A stretch of DNA of 64,000 nucleotides from Pseudomonadota bacterium (GTDB taxonomy: Bacteria > Pseudomonadota > Gammaproteobacteria > Burkholderiales > Methylophilaceae). A program made the position numbers and the translations under genes. The stretch spans positions 1 through 64,000 of the forward strand of contig JAGVMP010000006.1 in NCBI GenBank assembly GCA_020053735.1. The letters are read 5' to 3'. The notes under the pieces are model-generated. The model was not told the DNA's origin. It saw only the letters and a program-made list of their open reading frames with translations, and searched no databases. This document shows, piece after piece, positions 20,261-28,838 of the stretch (position 1 is the stretch's first letter; each line of letters starts with the position of its first letter).

Positions 20261-20638
20261 TTAAGCGCGAGCAATCCAATTGGGACGTTCTGGCTGGTAG
20301 TTTGGTGAGGAATGATAATTGAATAAATATTGAATTGAAAACTGCTTAGCAGCAGATACAAAGACAGGCAAATCGTGACTTGATAACTCAAGACATGACA
20401 AATTTAGAAAACCGCAATGGTCATGGATTTTAGCTTTTTGAGTGTTTTTATCACTTTTATCATTCTCAGCTAAATCATTATTATCGGTGTCTTTATCCAT
20501 AGCTTGATGTTCATGATGCCCAAAATGCACATCAGTATCTTGAGCGCCATGCGTGTCGTAGCTTGCCACCATTGCCCAAGCAAATTGGTACGGCAGTAAG
20601 CACATCATTAAAATTAAAAAAAACTTTTTCATTCCCAT
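20261..20638 (-). CDS. czcI: CzcI-like periplasmic small protein
   Basis: A 125-aa secreted protein at the head of the czc cluster. The signal sequence (FLILMMCLLPYQFAWA, cut near residue 22) is followed by FGHHEHQ and a long acidic/Lys-rich linker. Next come HDHCG and LSC, and a terminal YQPERPNW. This matches my recollection of CzcI from Cupriavidus (LPFQFSWA, FGHHEHQ, DCG, ending in a PDRPQW-like tail), a small protein encoded upstream of czcCBA and linked to its control. Assignment is by motif memory and position, not by search. Only 26 bp separate it from the erpA stop codon, leaving little room for a promoter. Confidence 0.75.
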   Translation of the reverse strand: MGMKKFFLILMMCLLPYQFAWAMVASYDTHGAQDTDVHFGHHEHQAMDKDTDNNDLAENDKSDKNTQKAKIHDHCGFLNLSCLELSSHDLPVFVSAAKQFSIQYLFNYHSSPNYQPERPNWIARA

Positions 20639-20664
20639 GAGTTTAGCATAAATTTAGCCTAGCT

Positions 20665-21030
20665 TTATACCGAGAACGAGCTACCGCAACCACAGGTGCT
20701 TTGTGCTTGCGGGTTACGGATCACAAATTGTGAGCCTTGCAGGTTATCTTGGTAATCAATCTCAGCGCCCATTAAATATTGCAAACTCATCGGATCGATT
20801 AATAGTGTCACAGTATCTTTCATCACTTGTGTGTCATCTTCGTTCACCTCTTCTTCAAAGGTGAAGCCATATTGAAAGCCTGAGCAACCGCCGCCGCTCA
20901 CGAACACACGCAGTTTAAGATCAGGCGAGCCCTCTTCTTCAATCAGTTCTTTGACTTTTTTGGCCGCGTTATCCGTAAAAATAAGCGGGGTTGGCATTTC
21001 AATATCTTGCATGTCGGCTACTGTGTTCAT
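20665..21030 (-). CDS. erpA: Iron-sulfur cluster insertion protein
   Basis: A-type carrier that delivers Fe-S clusters to apoproteins, including those of isoprenoid synthesis. The three conserved cysteines are visible in [12 protein letters not shown] and in the C-terminal STCGCGSSF. The 121-aa form starting at 21030 has AAGGAG six nt before ATG; the longer in-frame TTG start has no site. It follows bactofilin, the coiled-coil protein and argC on the same strand. Confidence 0.95.
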   Translation of the reverse strand: MNTVADMQDIEMPTPLIFTDNAAKKVKELIEEEGSPDLKLRVFVSGGGCSGFQYGFTFEEEVNEDDTQVMKDTVTLLIDPMSLQYLMGAEIDYQDNLQGSQFVIRNPQAQSTCGCGSSFSV

Positions 21031-21127
21031 AGTTAACTCCTTAAACTTCTTCAATCTCTGACTACTAAGCTGGGGCTATTGTTCAATTTTGCAATAGTTT
21101 TAATTCACACGGTTTAAATCTAACCAG

Positions 21128-21511
21128 CTATTGCGGCTCCTCTTGCATATTATCACCCATATACACCAGCTTACCTTCAATTACCGCGCCTGTATGCATC
21201 TCGAGCGACTTGTAATGTAAATCCCCAGTAATGCGTGCTTTGGTTTGCAACTCGATAAAATGGCTGGATTTAACTGTACCGACCACTTTGCCATTCAGCA
21301 CAACTTTTGCAGCGGTGACCGCACCTTCAATACGACCATGCTCGCTTAATATTAGCGTACTTGGATTACCATTTTGCTCAGCTACATCGCCGCGAATTGC
21401 ACCATCCACACGCAAGCCACCACTAAAACTTAAATCACCCTCAATACGCGTATCAGCACCAACCAACGTGTCAATACGATTGTCTATTTTATTGGCTTTC
21501 TTAAAAAACAT
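21128..21511 (-). CDS. Bactofilin
   Basis: A 127-aa polymer-forming cytoskeletal protein. The central DUF583 beta-helix repeats are visible (RIEGDLSFSGGLRVDGAIRG, RIEGAVTAAKVVLNGKVVG, then RITGDLHYKSLEMHTGAVIEG), each built of short G-rich turns. It has no membrane segment. Bactofilins scaffold cell-shape or wall enzymes and are often next to M23 peptidases; here the neighbour upstream is a membrane coiled-coil protein instead, while an M23 gene lies 17 kb away. Confidence 0.92.
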   Translation of the reverse strand: MFFKKANKIDNRIDTLVGADTRIEGDLSFSGGLRVDGAIRGDVAEQNGNPSTLILSEHGRIEGAVTAAKVVLNGKVVGTVKSSHFIELQTKARITGDLHYKSLEMHTGAVIEGKLVYMGDNMQEEPQ

Positions 21512-21543
21512 TACTTTTCCTCATACGATAAACAGCACTATCT

Positions 21544-21906
21544 TTACTTTCTGCCCAACATGCTTTTATAAAAAAGCAGTTCTTCTTTTACTTTAATATT
21601 GTCATCTTGAACGGTTGCAAGCTCTTTGGCAAGATTATTCTTGGTTGCCAGCTCTACTTGCAATTCACGTTGCGCCCCTACTAACTTAGCTTCTAATTCT
21701 TTGATTTCAATTGCTTGTTGCTGCACTCTTTCGTGAATATTAGCGTTTTCTCCACCTCTTAATACCCAGTAGGCGAGTAAAAACCCTGATGATATAAACA
21801 TGAATATAAGAAAAAACTTAAAATACCACGGCCAGCGTGTGCGAACCGCCACTTGTTTGGCGGTAAGACCAAAATGACGACGAACATTGCGGCGGATAGG
21901 CTTCAT
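21544..21906 (-). CDS. Membrane-anchored coiled-coil protein (DUF6776-like)
   Basis: A 120-aa protein with a basic N-terminus, one membrane helix (WYFKFFLIFMFISSGFLLAYW region, about residues 27-46) and then a heptad-rich coiled coil (about 55-115). Function unknown. Its steady placement between argC and bactofilin suggests it could anchor or localise bactofilin filaments, which is inference. The ATG at 21906 is chosen since it clears the argC stop codon; an earlier in-frame start lies inside argC. Confidence 0.75.
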   Translation of the reverse strand: MKPIRRNVRRHFGLTAKQVAVRTRWPWYFKFFLIFMFISSGFLLAYWVLRGGENANIHERVQQQAIEIKELEAKLVGAQRELQVELATKNNLAKELATVQDDNIKVKEELLFYKSMLGRK

Positions 21907-21922
21907 AAACTCATTAACAGCA

Positions 21923-22975
21923 TTATGGTAACAATGGTACCACTTGCAGGCCTGTGTTTTCGGCAAAACCAAACATAATATTCATGTTTTGCACCGCTTG
22001 ACCCGCCGCACCTTTTACTAAGTTATCTTGTACCACAACGATAGTTAAGTAACCAGTATCCGCTTGTTTATGCAAGGCAATGCGCAATTGGTTAGCGCCG
22101 CGCACAGAGCGCGTTTCTGGCAGAGTTCCAGCTGGCAATACATCTACGAATTGTTCATTGGCGTAGCGCTTTTCAAACAAAGCCTGTAAATCAAGACTAT
22201 TGGCCTTTGCAGAAAGTTTCACATAAATCGTGGACAGCATACCGCGTATCATTGGCACCAAATGCGGCACAAAAATAAATTCTAAATTTGTTTTTGCCAA
22301 TTGCGTTAACTGCGCATGGATTTCTGGATGGTGACGATGCCCCGCCACACCATACGCTTTCATATTATCGCTGGCTTCTGCAAATAAGGTGGCAACTTCG
22401 GCTTTTCTGCCCGCGCCAGATACACCAGATTTTGAATCTGCAATAATCGGTACTGAAAAATCAATTAAACCTTGCTCTAATAATGGCACCAAGCCCAACA
22501 AAACCGTGGTTGGGTAGCAACCTGGGTTACCAATCACCTTGGCGTGTTTAATCTGTTCACGATACAACTCTGGGATGCCATATACGGCACCTTTTAGAAT
22601 GTCGGCACAACTGTGCGGCATTTTGTACCATTTTTCAAATATGGCCACATCTTGTAACCTAAAATCAGCAGCTAAATCAATGACTTTAACACCTGCTGCC
22701 AATAATGCAGGTGTTTGCGACATGGCTACGCCATGTGGCGTAGCAAAAAACACCACATCACATGCATTTAAATTGGCAGTTGCAGGGTCAGTAAAGACTA
22801 AATTGACCAGCCCGCGTAGGCTAGGGAACATATCGGCCACAGGCAAGCCAGCGTCACCACGCGAGGTGATTGCTGCCAGTTCTACTTGCGGGTGCAACGC
22901 CAACAGGCGCAACAACTCGACACCGGTGTAACCTGTGCCACCAACGATGCCTACTTTAATTTTTTTATTATCCAT
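21923..22975 (-). CDS. argC: N-acetyl-gamma-glutamyl-phosphate reductase
   Basis: NADPH-dependent reduction of N-acetylglutamyl-5-phosphate, third step of arginine synthesis. The nucleotide-binding [17 protein letters not shown] is at the N-terminus, the catalytic cysteine is in GNPGCYPTT, and HRHHPEI and [11 protein letters not shown] follow. At 350 aa it is the long (type 1) ArgC. The ATG start at 22975 replaces an upstream TTG. An intrinsic terminator at 23041-23066 separates it from rpsI, so it should have its own promoter. Confidence 0.96.
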   Translation of the reverse strand: MDNKKIKVGIVGGTGYTGVELLRLLALHPQVELAAITSRGDAGLPVADMFPSLRGLVNLVFTDPATANLNACDVVFFATPHGVAMSQTPALLAAGVKVIDLAADFRLQDVAIFEKWYKMPHSCADILKGAVYGIPELYREQIKHAKVIGNPGCYPTTVLLGLVPLLEQGLIDFSVPIIADSKSGVSGAGRKAEVATLFAEASDNMKAYGVAGHRHHPEIHAQLTQLAKTNLEFIFVPHLVPMIRGMLSTIYVKLSAKANSLDLQALFEKRYANEQFVDVLPAGTLPETRSVRGANQLRIALHKQADTGYLTIVVVQDNLVKGAAGQAVQNMNIMFGFAENTGLQVVPLLP

Positions 22976-23040
22976 AATATTTAATAGTACCAAACACTTA
23001 ATAATACCGAACCAATAATATCAAATTTAGTGCATAAATA

Positions 23041-23066
23041 AAAAAAGGCCGCTAACGCGACCTTTT
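23041..23066 (-). terminator. Intrinsic terminator of rplM-rpsI
   Basis: On the minus strand AAAAGGTCGC and GCGGCCTTTT pair around GTTA with one mismatch and run into a T-tract. It begins about 20 nt after the rpsI stop codon, so it ends the ribosomal-protein message before argC. Confidence 0.85.
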
Positions 23067-23086
23067 CAATTCCAAACCGCTGTGAA

Positions 23087-23479
23087 TTAGCGTTTAGAGA
23101 ATTGTTTACGACGACGCGCTTTACGTAAGCCGACCTTTTTACGCTCTACTTCACGTGCATCGCGGGTTACAAAACCTGCTTGTGACAAAGCACTTTTGAG
23201 CGCTGCATCATAATCAATCAAGGCACGAGTAATACCATGACGCACTGCGCCTGCTTGACCAGACTCACCACCACCAATCACGTTGACCATGATGTCAAAG
23301 CTAGTAGTGTTTTCTGTTAGCTCTAATGGTTGACGTAAAATCATACGTGATGTCACGCGTGAGAAATATTCATCCACTGGCTTATCATTCACAATGATAT
23401 TGCCTTTACCTGTTTTTAAAAACACGCGCGCTACTGAGCTTTTGCGGCGGCCTGTACCATAATTGTATTTACCAATCAT
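23087..23479 (-). CDS. rpsI: 30S ribosomal protein S9
   Basis: Small-subunit protein whose C-terminal tail reaches the decoding centre. [12 protein letters not shown] at the start, [15 protein letters not shown] in the middle and the basic tail [12 protein letters not shown] are diagnostic. 130 aa. It follows rplM with a gap of under 30 nt, the universal rplM-rpsI order. Confidence 0.98.
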   Translation of the reverse strand: MIGKYNYGTGRRKSSVARVFLKTGKGNIIVNDKPVDEYFSRVTSRMILRQPLELTENTTSFDIMVNVIGGGESGQAGAVRHGITRALIDYDAALKSALSQAGFVTRDAREVERKKVGLRKARRRKQFSKR

Positions 23480-23507
23480 CTTTTAATTTACCTTAATTTT
23501 CTTTAGC

Positions 23508-23951
23508 TTAGATAGTCAACGCTTTTGGTTGTTGTGCAGCATGTTCATGCTTGTCACCAGCATAAACTTTCAATTTTTTAATCATTGCATAGCCCAAAGG
23601 ACCTTTTGGCAACATGCCTTTTACCGCTTTTTCTAAAGCGCGGCCTGGAAACTTGTCTTGCATTTTAGAGAATGTCGTCGTGCTGATGCCGCCTGGGTAA
23701 CCAGAGTGACTGTGGTATAACTTACCGTCAGCCTTTGCACCAGTCACTTTAATTTTATCTGCATTAATGATAACAAGGTAATCACCAGTATCAGCGTGTG
23801 GCGTGTAAATGGTTTTATGTTTGCCACGCAAACGATGCGCACAAGCACTTGCCAAGCGGCCTAAGACTAAGTCGGTCGCATCGATTACAAACCAATCGCG
23901 TTGCACTTCGTGCGATTTAGCAGAAAAAGTTTTGCCAGAAAAAATATTCAT
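23508..23951 (-). CDS. rplM: 50S ribosomal protein L13
   Basis: Early-assembly large-subunit protein. Characteristic segments are [39 protein letters not shown] and the [14 protein letters not shown] stretch. The start at 23951 gives 147 aa, close to the family norm of about 142; a longer in-frame reading adds 16 residues with no family counterpart. First gene of the rplM-rpsI unit, divergent from the FimV-like gene. Confidence 0.97.
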   Translation of the reverse strand: MNIFSGKTFSAKSHEVQRDWFVIDATDLVLGRLASACAHRLRGKHKTIYTPHADTGDYLVIINADKIKVTGAKADGKLYHSHSGYPGGISTTTFSKMQDKFPGRALEKAVKGMLPKGPLGYAMIKKLKVYAGDKHEHAAQQPKALTI

Positions 23952-24099
23952 ATTCAAAAATCCAAGCACTATGCGAATTGCACAGCTTAAAAAAATCAAG
24001 AGGGCGGATTATATGCTTTTGCGGTAAAGCTTGTCAATTGTAAAACACGGACTATTTTAGGTTTTTTATATTGTCATCTTAATCTGGCAAAATATTAAG

Positions 24100-24116
24100 T
24101 TGGCACGGTGGTTGCT
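24100..24116 (+). promoter_or_regulatory. Sigma-54 (RpoN) promoter upstream of the FimV-like gene
   Basis: TTGGCACG-GTGG-TTGCT matches the sigma-54 consensus YTGGCACG-N4-TTGCW at every fixed position, with GG and GC separated by exactly 10 bp. It lies 84 bp before the start codon of the plus-strand gene, in a 248-bp divergent spacer, in the correct orientation. An enhancer-binding activator would be needed; its site was not identified. Confidence 0.75.
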
Positions 24117-24199
24117 GGCGCCTCTATAACAGGTGTCTTTACCGACATTTACAACAATACCAATGAGTTGGCTTTACACATAATCGATAGGTAAACACA

Positions 24200-26065
24200 A
24201 TGCATGAAAATTATACACTTAAACAGGCGGTTAGAACAGCAATTGCCATATTGACAATAAGCTCGCAAACCAATGCACTAGCGCTTGGGCTGGGTAATGT
24301 AGAGGTAAATTCGCATTTGGGGCAACCTTTACGCGCCAGCATTCAAGTGCAGGGTGCTAGTGAGCTTAAGAACGTCGATTGCATCCGTGTAGTAAACGAT
24401 AACAGCACCGAGAATCAATTGAATAGTGCCAATTTTAAACTCTCAAAAATTGTCGATGATGTTGCAATTTTGACAGTGACGACAAACCAAGTGCTTAATG
24501 AGCCGATTATGAACCTAAGCATTGTCGCGGAATGTGATACAAATATGCGCCGCGATTATGTATTGCTGCTGGACCCGCCACTGACAACTGATGCTGCATT
24601 GGACACAGAAGTAAGCGTCATTAATGAAGCTGTTGCAGATATTGAGAACGCCACACAAGTGGCTGCAAGTGAAGCCTCTAAAGCACCGCAAGCGCTAAAA
24701 GTGGTTAAACCGAGTAAAAAAGCCGCAAAACCCACAACCAACAAAGTAACAAATAAAGACATTGTGCTTACTGCTGGCTATAGTGATGCAAAATCTGTTG
24801 ATGCTGGCAAAGTTGAGCCTAAAATCGAAACGCTAAAAGATAGCAAACCACGTTTAAGTATTTCTGGCGGCGAAAAGTCAGCCATGCCATCCAACAAGCC
24901 GCAGTTGCGCATGGATATGCAACTGCAATTTACGCCAGATAACGCACCAGTATCCCTGCAGAATGCGCTGGCAGGCGATATTGAAATTAACGATGAAGTC
25001 ACGGTGATGAATAACCGTATGGCGCATCTCCAAGAACAAATTAATAATTTAGCACATGCTAACCAAAGTCTTAAAACGGAAAATCAAACACAGCATCAAC
25101 AACTAGAAGTTGCGAATTCAGCTAAAAATAGCTTAGATTGGCTTGGTTATATCTTGGGCGGTGCTTTATTATTTAGTAGTGCTAGCATCACAAATAAATG
25201 GCGTGTGCGTCGCCAAGAACATCTATTTGAAGAGGCACAATTTGCTCAGGGCACTGGTCATTTTAGTCCATTAAATGGTGTAAATTCTGACGATAGTTTT
25301 CTTGATTTTGACAAAGAACCCGTCTTAAACAAAGAACTTGAAGATACTACCGAGAGCTCATCAATCAATGAAACTGATAGCCTGTTTGCATCTACAGATG
25401 AAGAAACACATGCGCAATTTTCAGTAGAAGAATTTAATGACGAACATAATATTCTAGACCATGCCGATGTATTTTTATCGCATGGCCGTACCAGCTTAGC
25501 CATTCAGCTACTGCAAAACCATTTAATCGAACATCCTAAAAAATCTGTGACTGAGTGGTTATTTTTGTTGGATTTATTGGCTAAAGAGAATATGCAAGCG
25601 ATGTATGAACAAACAGCGCTAGAATGCAAAGAACACTTCAACATTCGCATCGCGGCTTTTACTAATGACGAAGGCAGTGCTAAACAACGCTTAGAGGATT
25701 TTCCACGCTTAATAGCAGGTTTAGAAGATGTATGGGGTACGCCTGCAGCGCAAGTATATTTGGATGATTTAATTTATAACAGTCGCCTTGAAACCCGTGT
25801 TGGTTTTGAAAAAACGGTATTAGAAGAACTGCTATTACTTAAAAATGTTGTGCACGAAACTGGAATTAGCGCGCAAGTAATTCATTTAGATGATAAAAAA
25901 ATGGCTCTTAAAGCTCAAAAAGAAGCAAAGCTGGCTGCCGATAAAGAGGATAGATTAAAGAAAGTGAATGCGCTGGTTAAGCAAAAAGCAGCCGAAAACC
26001 GCGCTTTGGCTGAAAAAGAAAACCAAGAAGCGACTTTTGAATTTACGTTAGCGAAATATAACTAA
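24200..26065 (+). CDS. FimV-like inner-membrane protein
   Basis: A 621-aa polar-hub/peptidoglycan-linked protein of the FimV family. The signal peptide ends near ALA (residue 29). The FimV N-terminal domain follows (LGLGNVEVNSHLGQPL at 29-44, to about 125). A Lys/Ala-rich linker, a short coiled coil (about 270-308) and one membrane helix (about 313-330) come next. A cytoplasmic acidic region leads to a C-terminal helical domain (about 415-555). No LysM motif is evident. The C-terminal domain also occurs in the protein at 46670-48103. The family acts in type IV pili, twitching or polar organisation; here that is inferred. It is alone on its strand behind a sigma-54 site. Confidence 0.82.
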   Translation: MHENYTLKQAVRTAIAILTISSQTNALALGLGNVEVNSHLGQPLRASIQVQGASELKNVDCIRVVNDNSTENQLNSANFKLSKIVDDVAILTVTTNQVLNEPIMNLSIVAECDTNMRRDYVLLLDPPLTTDAALDTEVSVINEAVADIENATQVAASEASKAPQALKVVKPSKKAAKPTTNKVTNKDIVLTAGYSDAKSVDAGKVEPKIETLKDSKPRLSISGGEKSAMPSNKPQLRMDMQLQFTPDNAPVSLQNALAGDIEINDEVTVMNNRMAHLQEQINNLAHANQSLKTENQTQHQQLEVANSAKNSLDWLGYILGGALLFSSASITNKWRVRRQEHLFEEAQFAQGTGHFSPLNGVNSDDSFLDFDKEPVLNKELEDTTESSSINETDSLFASTDEETHAQFSVEEFNDEHNILDHADVFLSHGRTSLAIQLLQNHLIEHPKKSVTEWLFLLDLLAKENMQAMYEQTALECKEHFNIRIAAFTNDEGSAKQRLEDFPRLIAGLEDVWGTPAAQVYLDDLIYNSRLETRVGFEKTVLEELLLLKNVVHETGISAQVIHLDDKKMALKAQKEAKLAADKEDRLKKVNALVKQKAAENRALAEKENQEATFEFTLAKYN

Positions 26066-26089
26066 GGTCAATTCAACGAGCGCTTAAGT

Positions 26090-26971
26090 TTAAAATGCGC
26101 CACGAAAATTGTACTGTGCTGCCAAGCCGATAAAAATGGCAAGGCCTATCCAGTTGTTCTGCAGAAACGCTTTAAAGCAATTAGTTTTATCACGATTTTT
26201 AATTAAAAAATATTGCCTGCAGACCAATACCAGAGCGGCTCCTAGGCCAATATAATATAGTTTGTTAAAACCCATAAATTGGCCAATATACACTAGCAAA
26301 CTCAACATCATGGCATAGCAAATCATCACCGCAATGACATCATACTTACCAAAAAATATCGCGGATGACTTAATGCCAATTTTTACATCGTCATCGCGAT
26401 CTACCATGGCATATTCAGTATCGTAGGCCATCGCCCAAAACACATTGGTCGTCAACAACGCCCACACCAGTGGCGGGATATAATCATTCACCGCCGCAAA
26501 TGCCATGGGAATACCAAAACCGAACGCCACACCCAAATAAGCTTGTGGAATCGCCAAAAAACGTTTGGTAAATGGGTAGGTAGCCGCCAAAAATAACGCG
26601 GCAAATGACAACAAAATGGTTTTTTGATTGAATAACACTACTAAGCAAAATGCCGCTACAGCCAACCCAGCCGCCAGTAAATAAGCCTCATTCACGCCCA
26701 CTTCGCCTGTTGCCAAGGGACGGTTTTTGGTGCGCTCCACTAGGCCATCATATTTACGATCAGCAATGTCGTTCATGACGCAACCCGCGCTACGCATTAA
26801 GACTGCGCCAGTGATGAAAATCAGCAGCGTAATCCAATCTGGTACACCGCGCGAGGCCAGCCAAAGCGCCCACAAGGTAGGCCATAGCAACAGCAAAATA
26901 CCAATAGGCTTATCCAGCCGCATCAAACGCTCGTAAGCGTCTAGCTTTTTAGTTATGTTTTGTAAATCCAT
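26090..26971 (-). CDS. ubiA: 4-hydroxybenzoate polyprenyltransferase
   Basis: Integral membrane enzyme attaching the polyprenyl tail to 4-hydroxybenzoate in ubiquinone synthesis. The first Asp-rich motif is NDIADRKYDGLVERTKNRP and the second is around DTEYAMVDRDDD. Eight to nine hydrophobic helices fill the 293 aa. ATG at 26971 is used instead of a TTG one codon earlier. It is downstream of ubiC, which makes its substrate. Confidence 0.96.
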   Translation of the reverse strand: MDLQNITKKLDAYERLMRLDKPIGILLLLWPTLWALWLASRGVPDWITLLIFITGAVLMRSAGCVMNDIADRKYDGLVERTKNRPLATGEVGVNEAYLLAAGLAVAAFCLVVLFNQKTILLSFAALFLAATYPFTKRFLAIPQAYLGVAFGFGIPMAFAAVNDYIPPLVWALLTTNVFWAMAYDTEYAMVDRDDDVKIGIKSSAIFFGKYDVIAVMICYAMMLSLLVYIGQFMGFNKLYYIGLGAALVLVCRQYFLIKNRDKTNCFKAFLQNNWIGLAIFIGLAAQYNFRGAF

Positions 26972-27002
26972 CAAGTAATTATTCTCATCTTTGACGCATT
27001 AG

Positions 27003-27107
27003 TATTCCATTGATGGTCAAAAAGTACAAGGCGGAGCGTTGCAGACAGTACGCATTTAGTACGGCAAGACGCGACAACACCGTAATTTTTGAGTCATCAA
27101 GGGAATA
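27003..27107. repeat. Palindromic element at the ubiC stop codon
   Basis: About 105 bp with long imperfect inverted arms: TATTCCATTGATGGTCAAAA at the left pairs with TTTTGAGTCATCAAGGGAATA at the right. Inside is a core GTAC-N7-GTAC flanked by GCAGACA and GGCAAGACGCGAC. The right arm contains the ubiC stop codon. An element with the same core and different arms is at 30913-31012. It fills almost the whole ubiC-ubiA spacer. Confidence 0.7.
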
Positions 27108-27642
27108 ATTGTTCTAAGAATACTTCGGTGACTAAAATTCTAGCGCAATTTAATTGGAATACCGAACGCCTTGCCCATAATACTTTTTGGGCATTTGTAA
27201 CATGCCCTGTAATCCGCATGGATATTGGGTGGTGGCACGATAGTTTCTTGTATTCTAAAGGCGTACGTTTTACTTTTGAATTAGCAAATAAGGCGGCGCC
27301 CAACGGTTTATTGCCAAGCTTACCCAAACCACGCCAAGCCCCGCGTAAACTCGCATGCGGCAACACGCTGTGTGCAAACACCACGGGCAGATTGTTGCCC
27401 ATTAATAGGACCTCACGAATCAGCGCATACTGATTGGTTTTTAAGCCTAGCAATACGGGTTCATCTGTTAAAGCCTTCGCGTTTTTTAGCATCGCTGGCT
27501 GTACTACAAAATCGGCGTAACGCGCTTTTAAACGTGCGGTGAGGGAACCATTATCAATCAACCATTTTCTGTATGCGCCGCATAACATTGGCTTTTTAAG
27601 CCATTGTTGACGCAGTTGAGAACGATTTTGTTGAATTTTCAC
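27097..27642 (-). CDS. ubiC: Chorismate pyruvate-lyase
   Basis: Converts chorismate to 4-hydroxybenzoate and pyruvate, the committed step of ubiquinone synthesis. The family C-terminal stretch RRSVFQLNCARILVTEVFL, the conserved REVLLMGNNLPVVFAHSVLP block and LGKLGNKPLGAALF are clear. The start is uncertain: GTG at 27642 (181 aa) is preferred to a TTG six codons upstream, and neither has a strong ribosome-binding site. ubiC-ubiA are in the usual order; the stop codon lies within the palindromic element. Confidence 0.9.
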   Translation of the reverse strand: MKIQQNRSQLRQQWLKKPMLCGAYRKWLIDNGSLTARLKARYADFVVQPAMLKNAKALTDEPVLLGLKTNQYALIREVLLMGNNLPVVFAHSVLPHASLRGAWRGLGKLGNKPLGAALFANSKVKRTPLEYKKLSCHHPISMRITGHVTNAQKVLWARRSVFQLNCARILVTEVFLEQLFP

Positions 27643-27775
27643 GATTGAATTATCGCACAAACAATCAATTGACTAGCGCACTCAATCGTCACTACAATGA
27701 ATTGTTAATGTCCAAAAACGGTAGTTTTAGCTTTATTGTTTATAGACGAAATAGCGAAAAAGAATTGGGGTAAAA

Positions 27776-28735
27776 ATGGTATCGAGTGATAATCTTTTTG
27801 ACTATGTTGAGCAATTGGTGGGTTCGCCCTATGGTGATGTCTCGCTTGCTTTAAAGCTTTATCCAGAGCACCTTACGGGGTTAAAGGGCTTAATGATAAA
27901 AGGGCCTTGGCATGAATCTTTTACACAATACATTTTAGAAAATGACATTAAAGCCTTGTACCTTAACTTTGCCCATAAATGGTCATGCGAAGATTACAGT
28001 TTTTTAAGCAATCTAAAAACTATTGAGTTATTAAGCATTATTGATGCACCAAGTTCTGGTCTTGAGGCTATAGAAGAGATGGAATCTTTAGTGGACTTGT
28101 CTTTATCCACTTACTTCAAAAGCAAAATTGATTTTACCAAGTTACCCAAGCTTAAATATTGTGGATTAGATTGGTATAAAGGCACTGAAAGTATATTTAA
28201 TGTTACTTCACTTACTCATTTAGGTATTGAAGGGTTCAAAGCCAAAGATTTGACTAAGTTTTCTGAGTTAGTAAATTTAGAGAGGCTTGGTATCGGAAAC
28301 TCAAATATTGATGAATTAAATGGTATTGAAGGCTTAACTAAGCTAAAGAAACTTGAATTAAGTAATTGCAAAAAACTCACTGACTTTATGCCAATAACAC
28401 AACTTAAAAACCTAGAGTGGCTGAGCATAGACGGTACTAAAGAGGTTCGCAATATTGAGTTTGTGCGTAATATGACTAGCCTTAAAATTTTAGATGTATC
28501 AGACACAAATAACATTGAAAGTATAGAGCCACTTAAAGATTTAATTGGACTAAAAGCAGTAGCATTTGTTGGAAACAAAACTACCATTGTGGATGGCGAT
28601 TTAAGTTATTTAACCAAGCTGCCTAATCTGGCTTTGCTATGGCTTGCTCCAAGAAAACATTATAGCCATAAGCTTATTAAGCAAGCACATTGGGATAATT
28701 ACGGCAAACCAGACATGCTGTTGGCGGCAAAATAA
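27776..28735 (+). CDS. Leucine-rich-repeat protein, function unknown
   Basis: A 319-aa protein with about seven or eight internalin/SDS22-like LRR units between residues about 75 and 300 (for example LVNLERLGIGNSNIDELNGI, LTKLKKLELSNCKKL, MTSLKILDVSDTNNI). There is no signal peptide, membrane helix or attached catalytic domain, so it is predicted to be a cytoplasmic binding scaffold. GGGGT lies 7 nt before the ATG. It is a single plus-strand gene between ubiC and recG on the minus strand and looks like an accessory insertion. A 9-bp hairpin follows at 28746-28773. Confidence 0.8.
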   Translation: MVSSDNLFDYVEQLVGSPYGDVSLALKLYPEHLTGLKGLMIKGPWHESFTQYILENDIKALYLNFAHKWSCEDYSFLSNLKTIELLSIIDAPSSGLEAIEEMESLVDLSLSTYFKSKIDFTKLPKLKYCGLDWYKGTESIFNVTSLTHLGIEGFKAKDLTKFSELVNLERLGIGNSNIDELNGIEGLTKLKKLELSNCKKLTDFMPITQLKNLEWLSIDGTKEVRNIEFVRNMTSLKILDVSDTNNIESIEPLKDLIGLKAVAFVGNKTTIVDGDLSYLTKLPNLALLWLAPRKHYSHKLIKQAHWDNYGKPDMLLAAK

Positions 28736-28745
28736 GCAAGTGTAA

Positions 28746-28773
28746 GGTGTGCAAAATATTTATCTTGCACACC
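28746..28773 (+). terminator. Hairpin after the LRR gene
   Basis: Perfect 9-bp arms GGTGTGCAA / TTGCACACC around a 10-nt AT-rich loop, 10 nt after the LRR stop codon. It lacks a T-run, so termination would be weak or Rho-assisted. Confidence 0.5.
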
Positions 28774-28838
28774 AATAATGATTAAAGCTGTTGCTCTGCA
28801 GCCCAATATCCATGCGGGTTACAGGACAGCTATTTTAA

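Noticed and set aside
20143..20391. 82-codon minus-strand frame between czcC and czcI
   Set aside because: Overlaps the starts and ends of both real genes in another frame, with no ribosome-binding site.
27089..27433. 114-codon plus-strand frame opposite ubiC
   Set aside because: ubiC has clear family motifs; the frame begins in the palindromic element.
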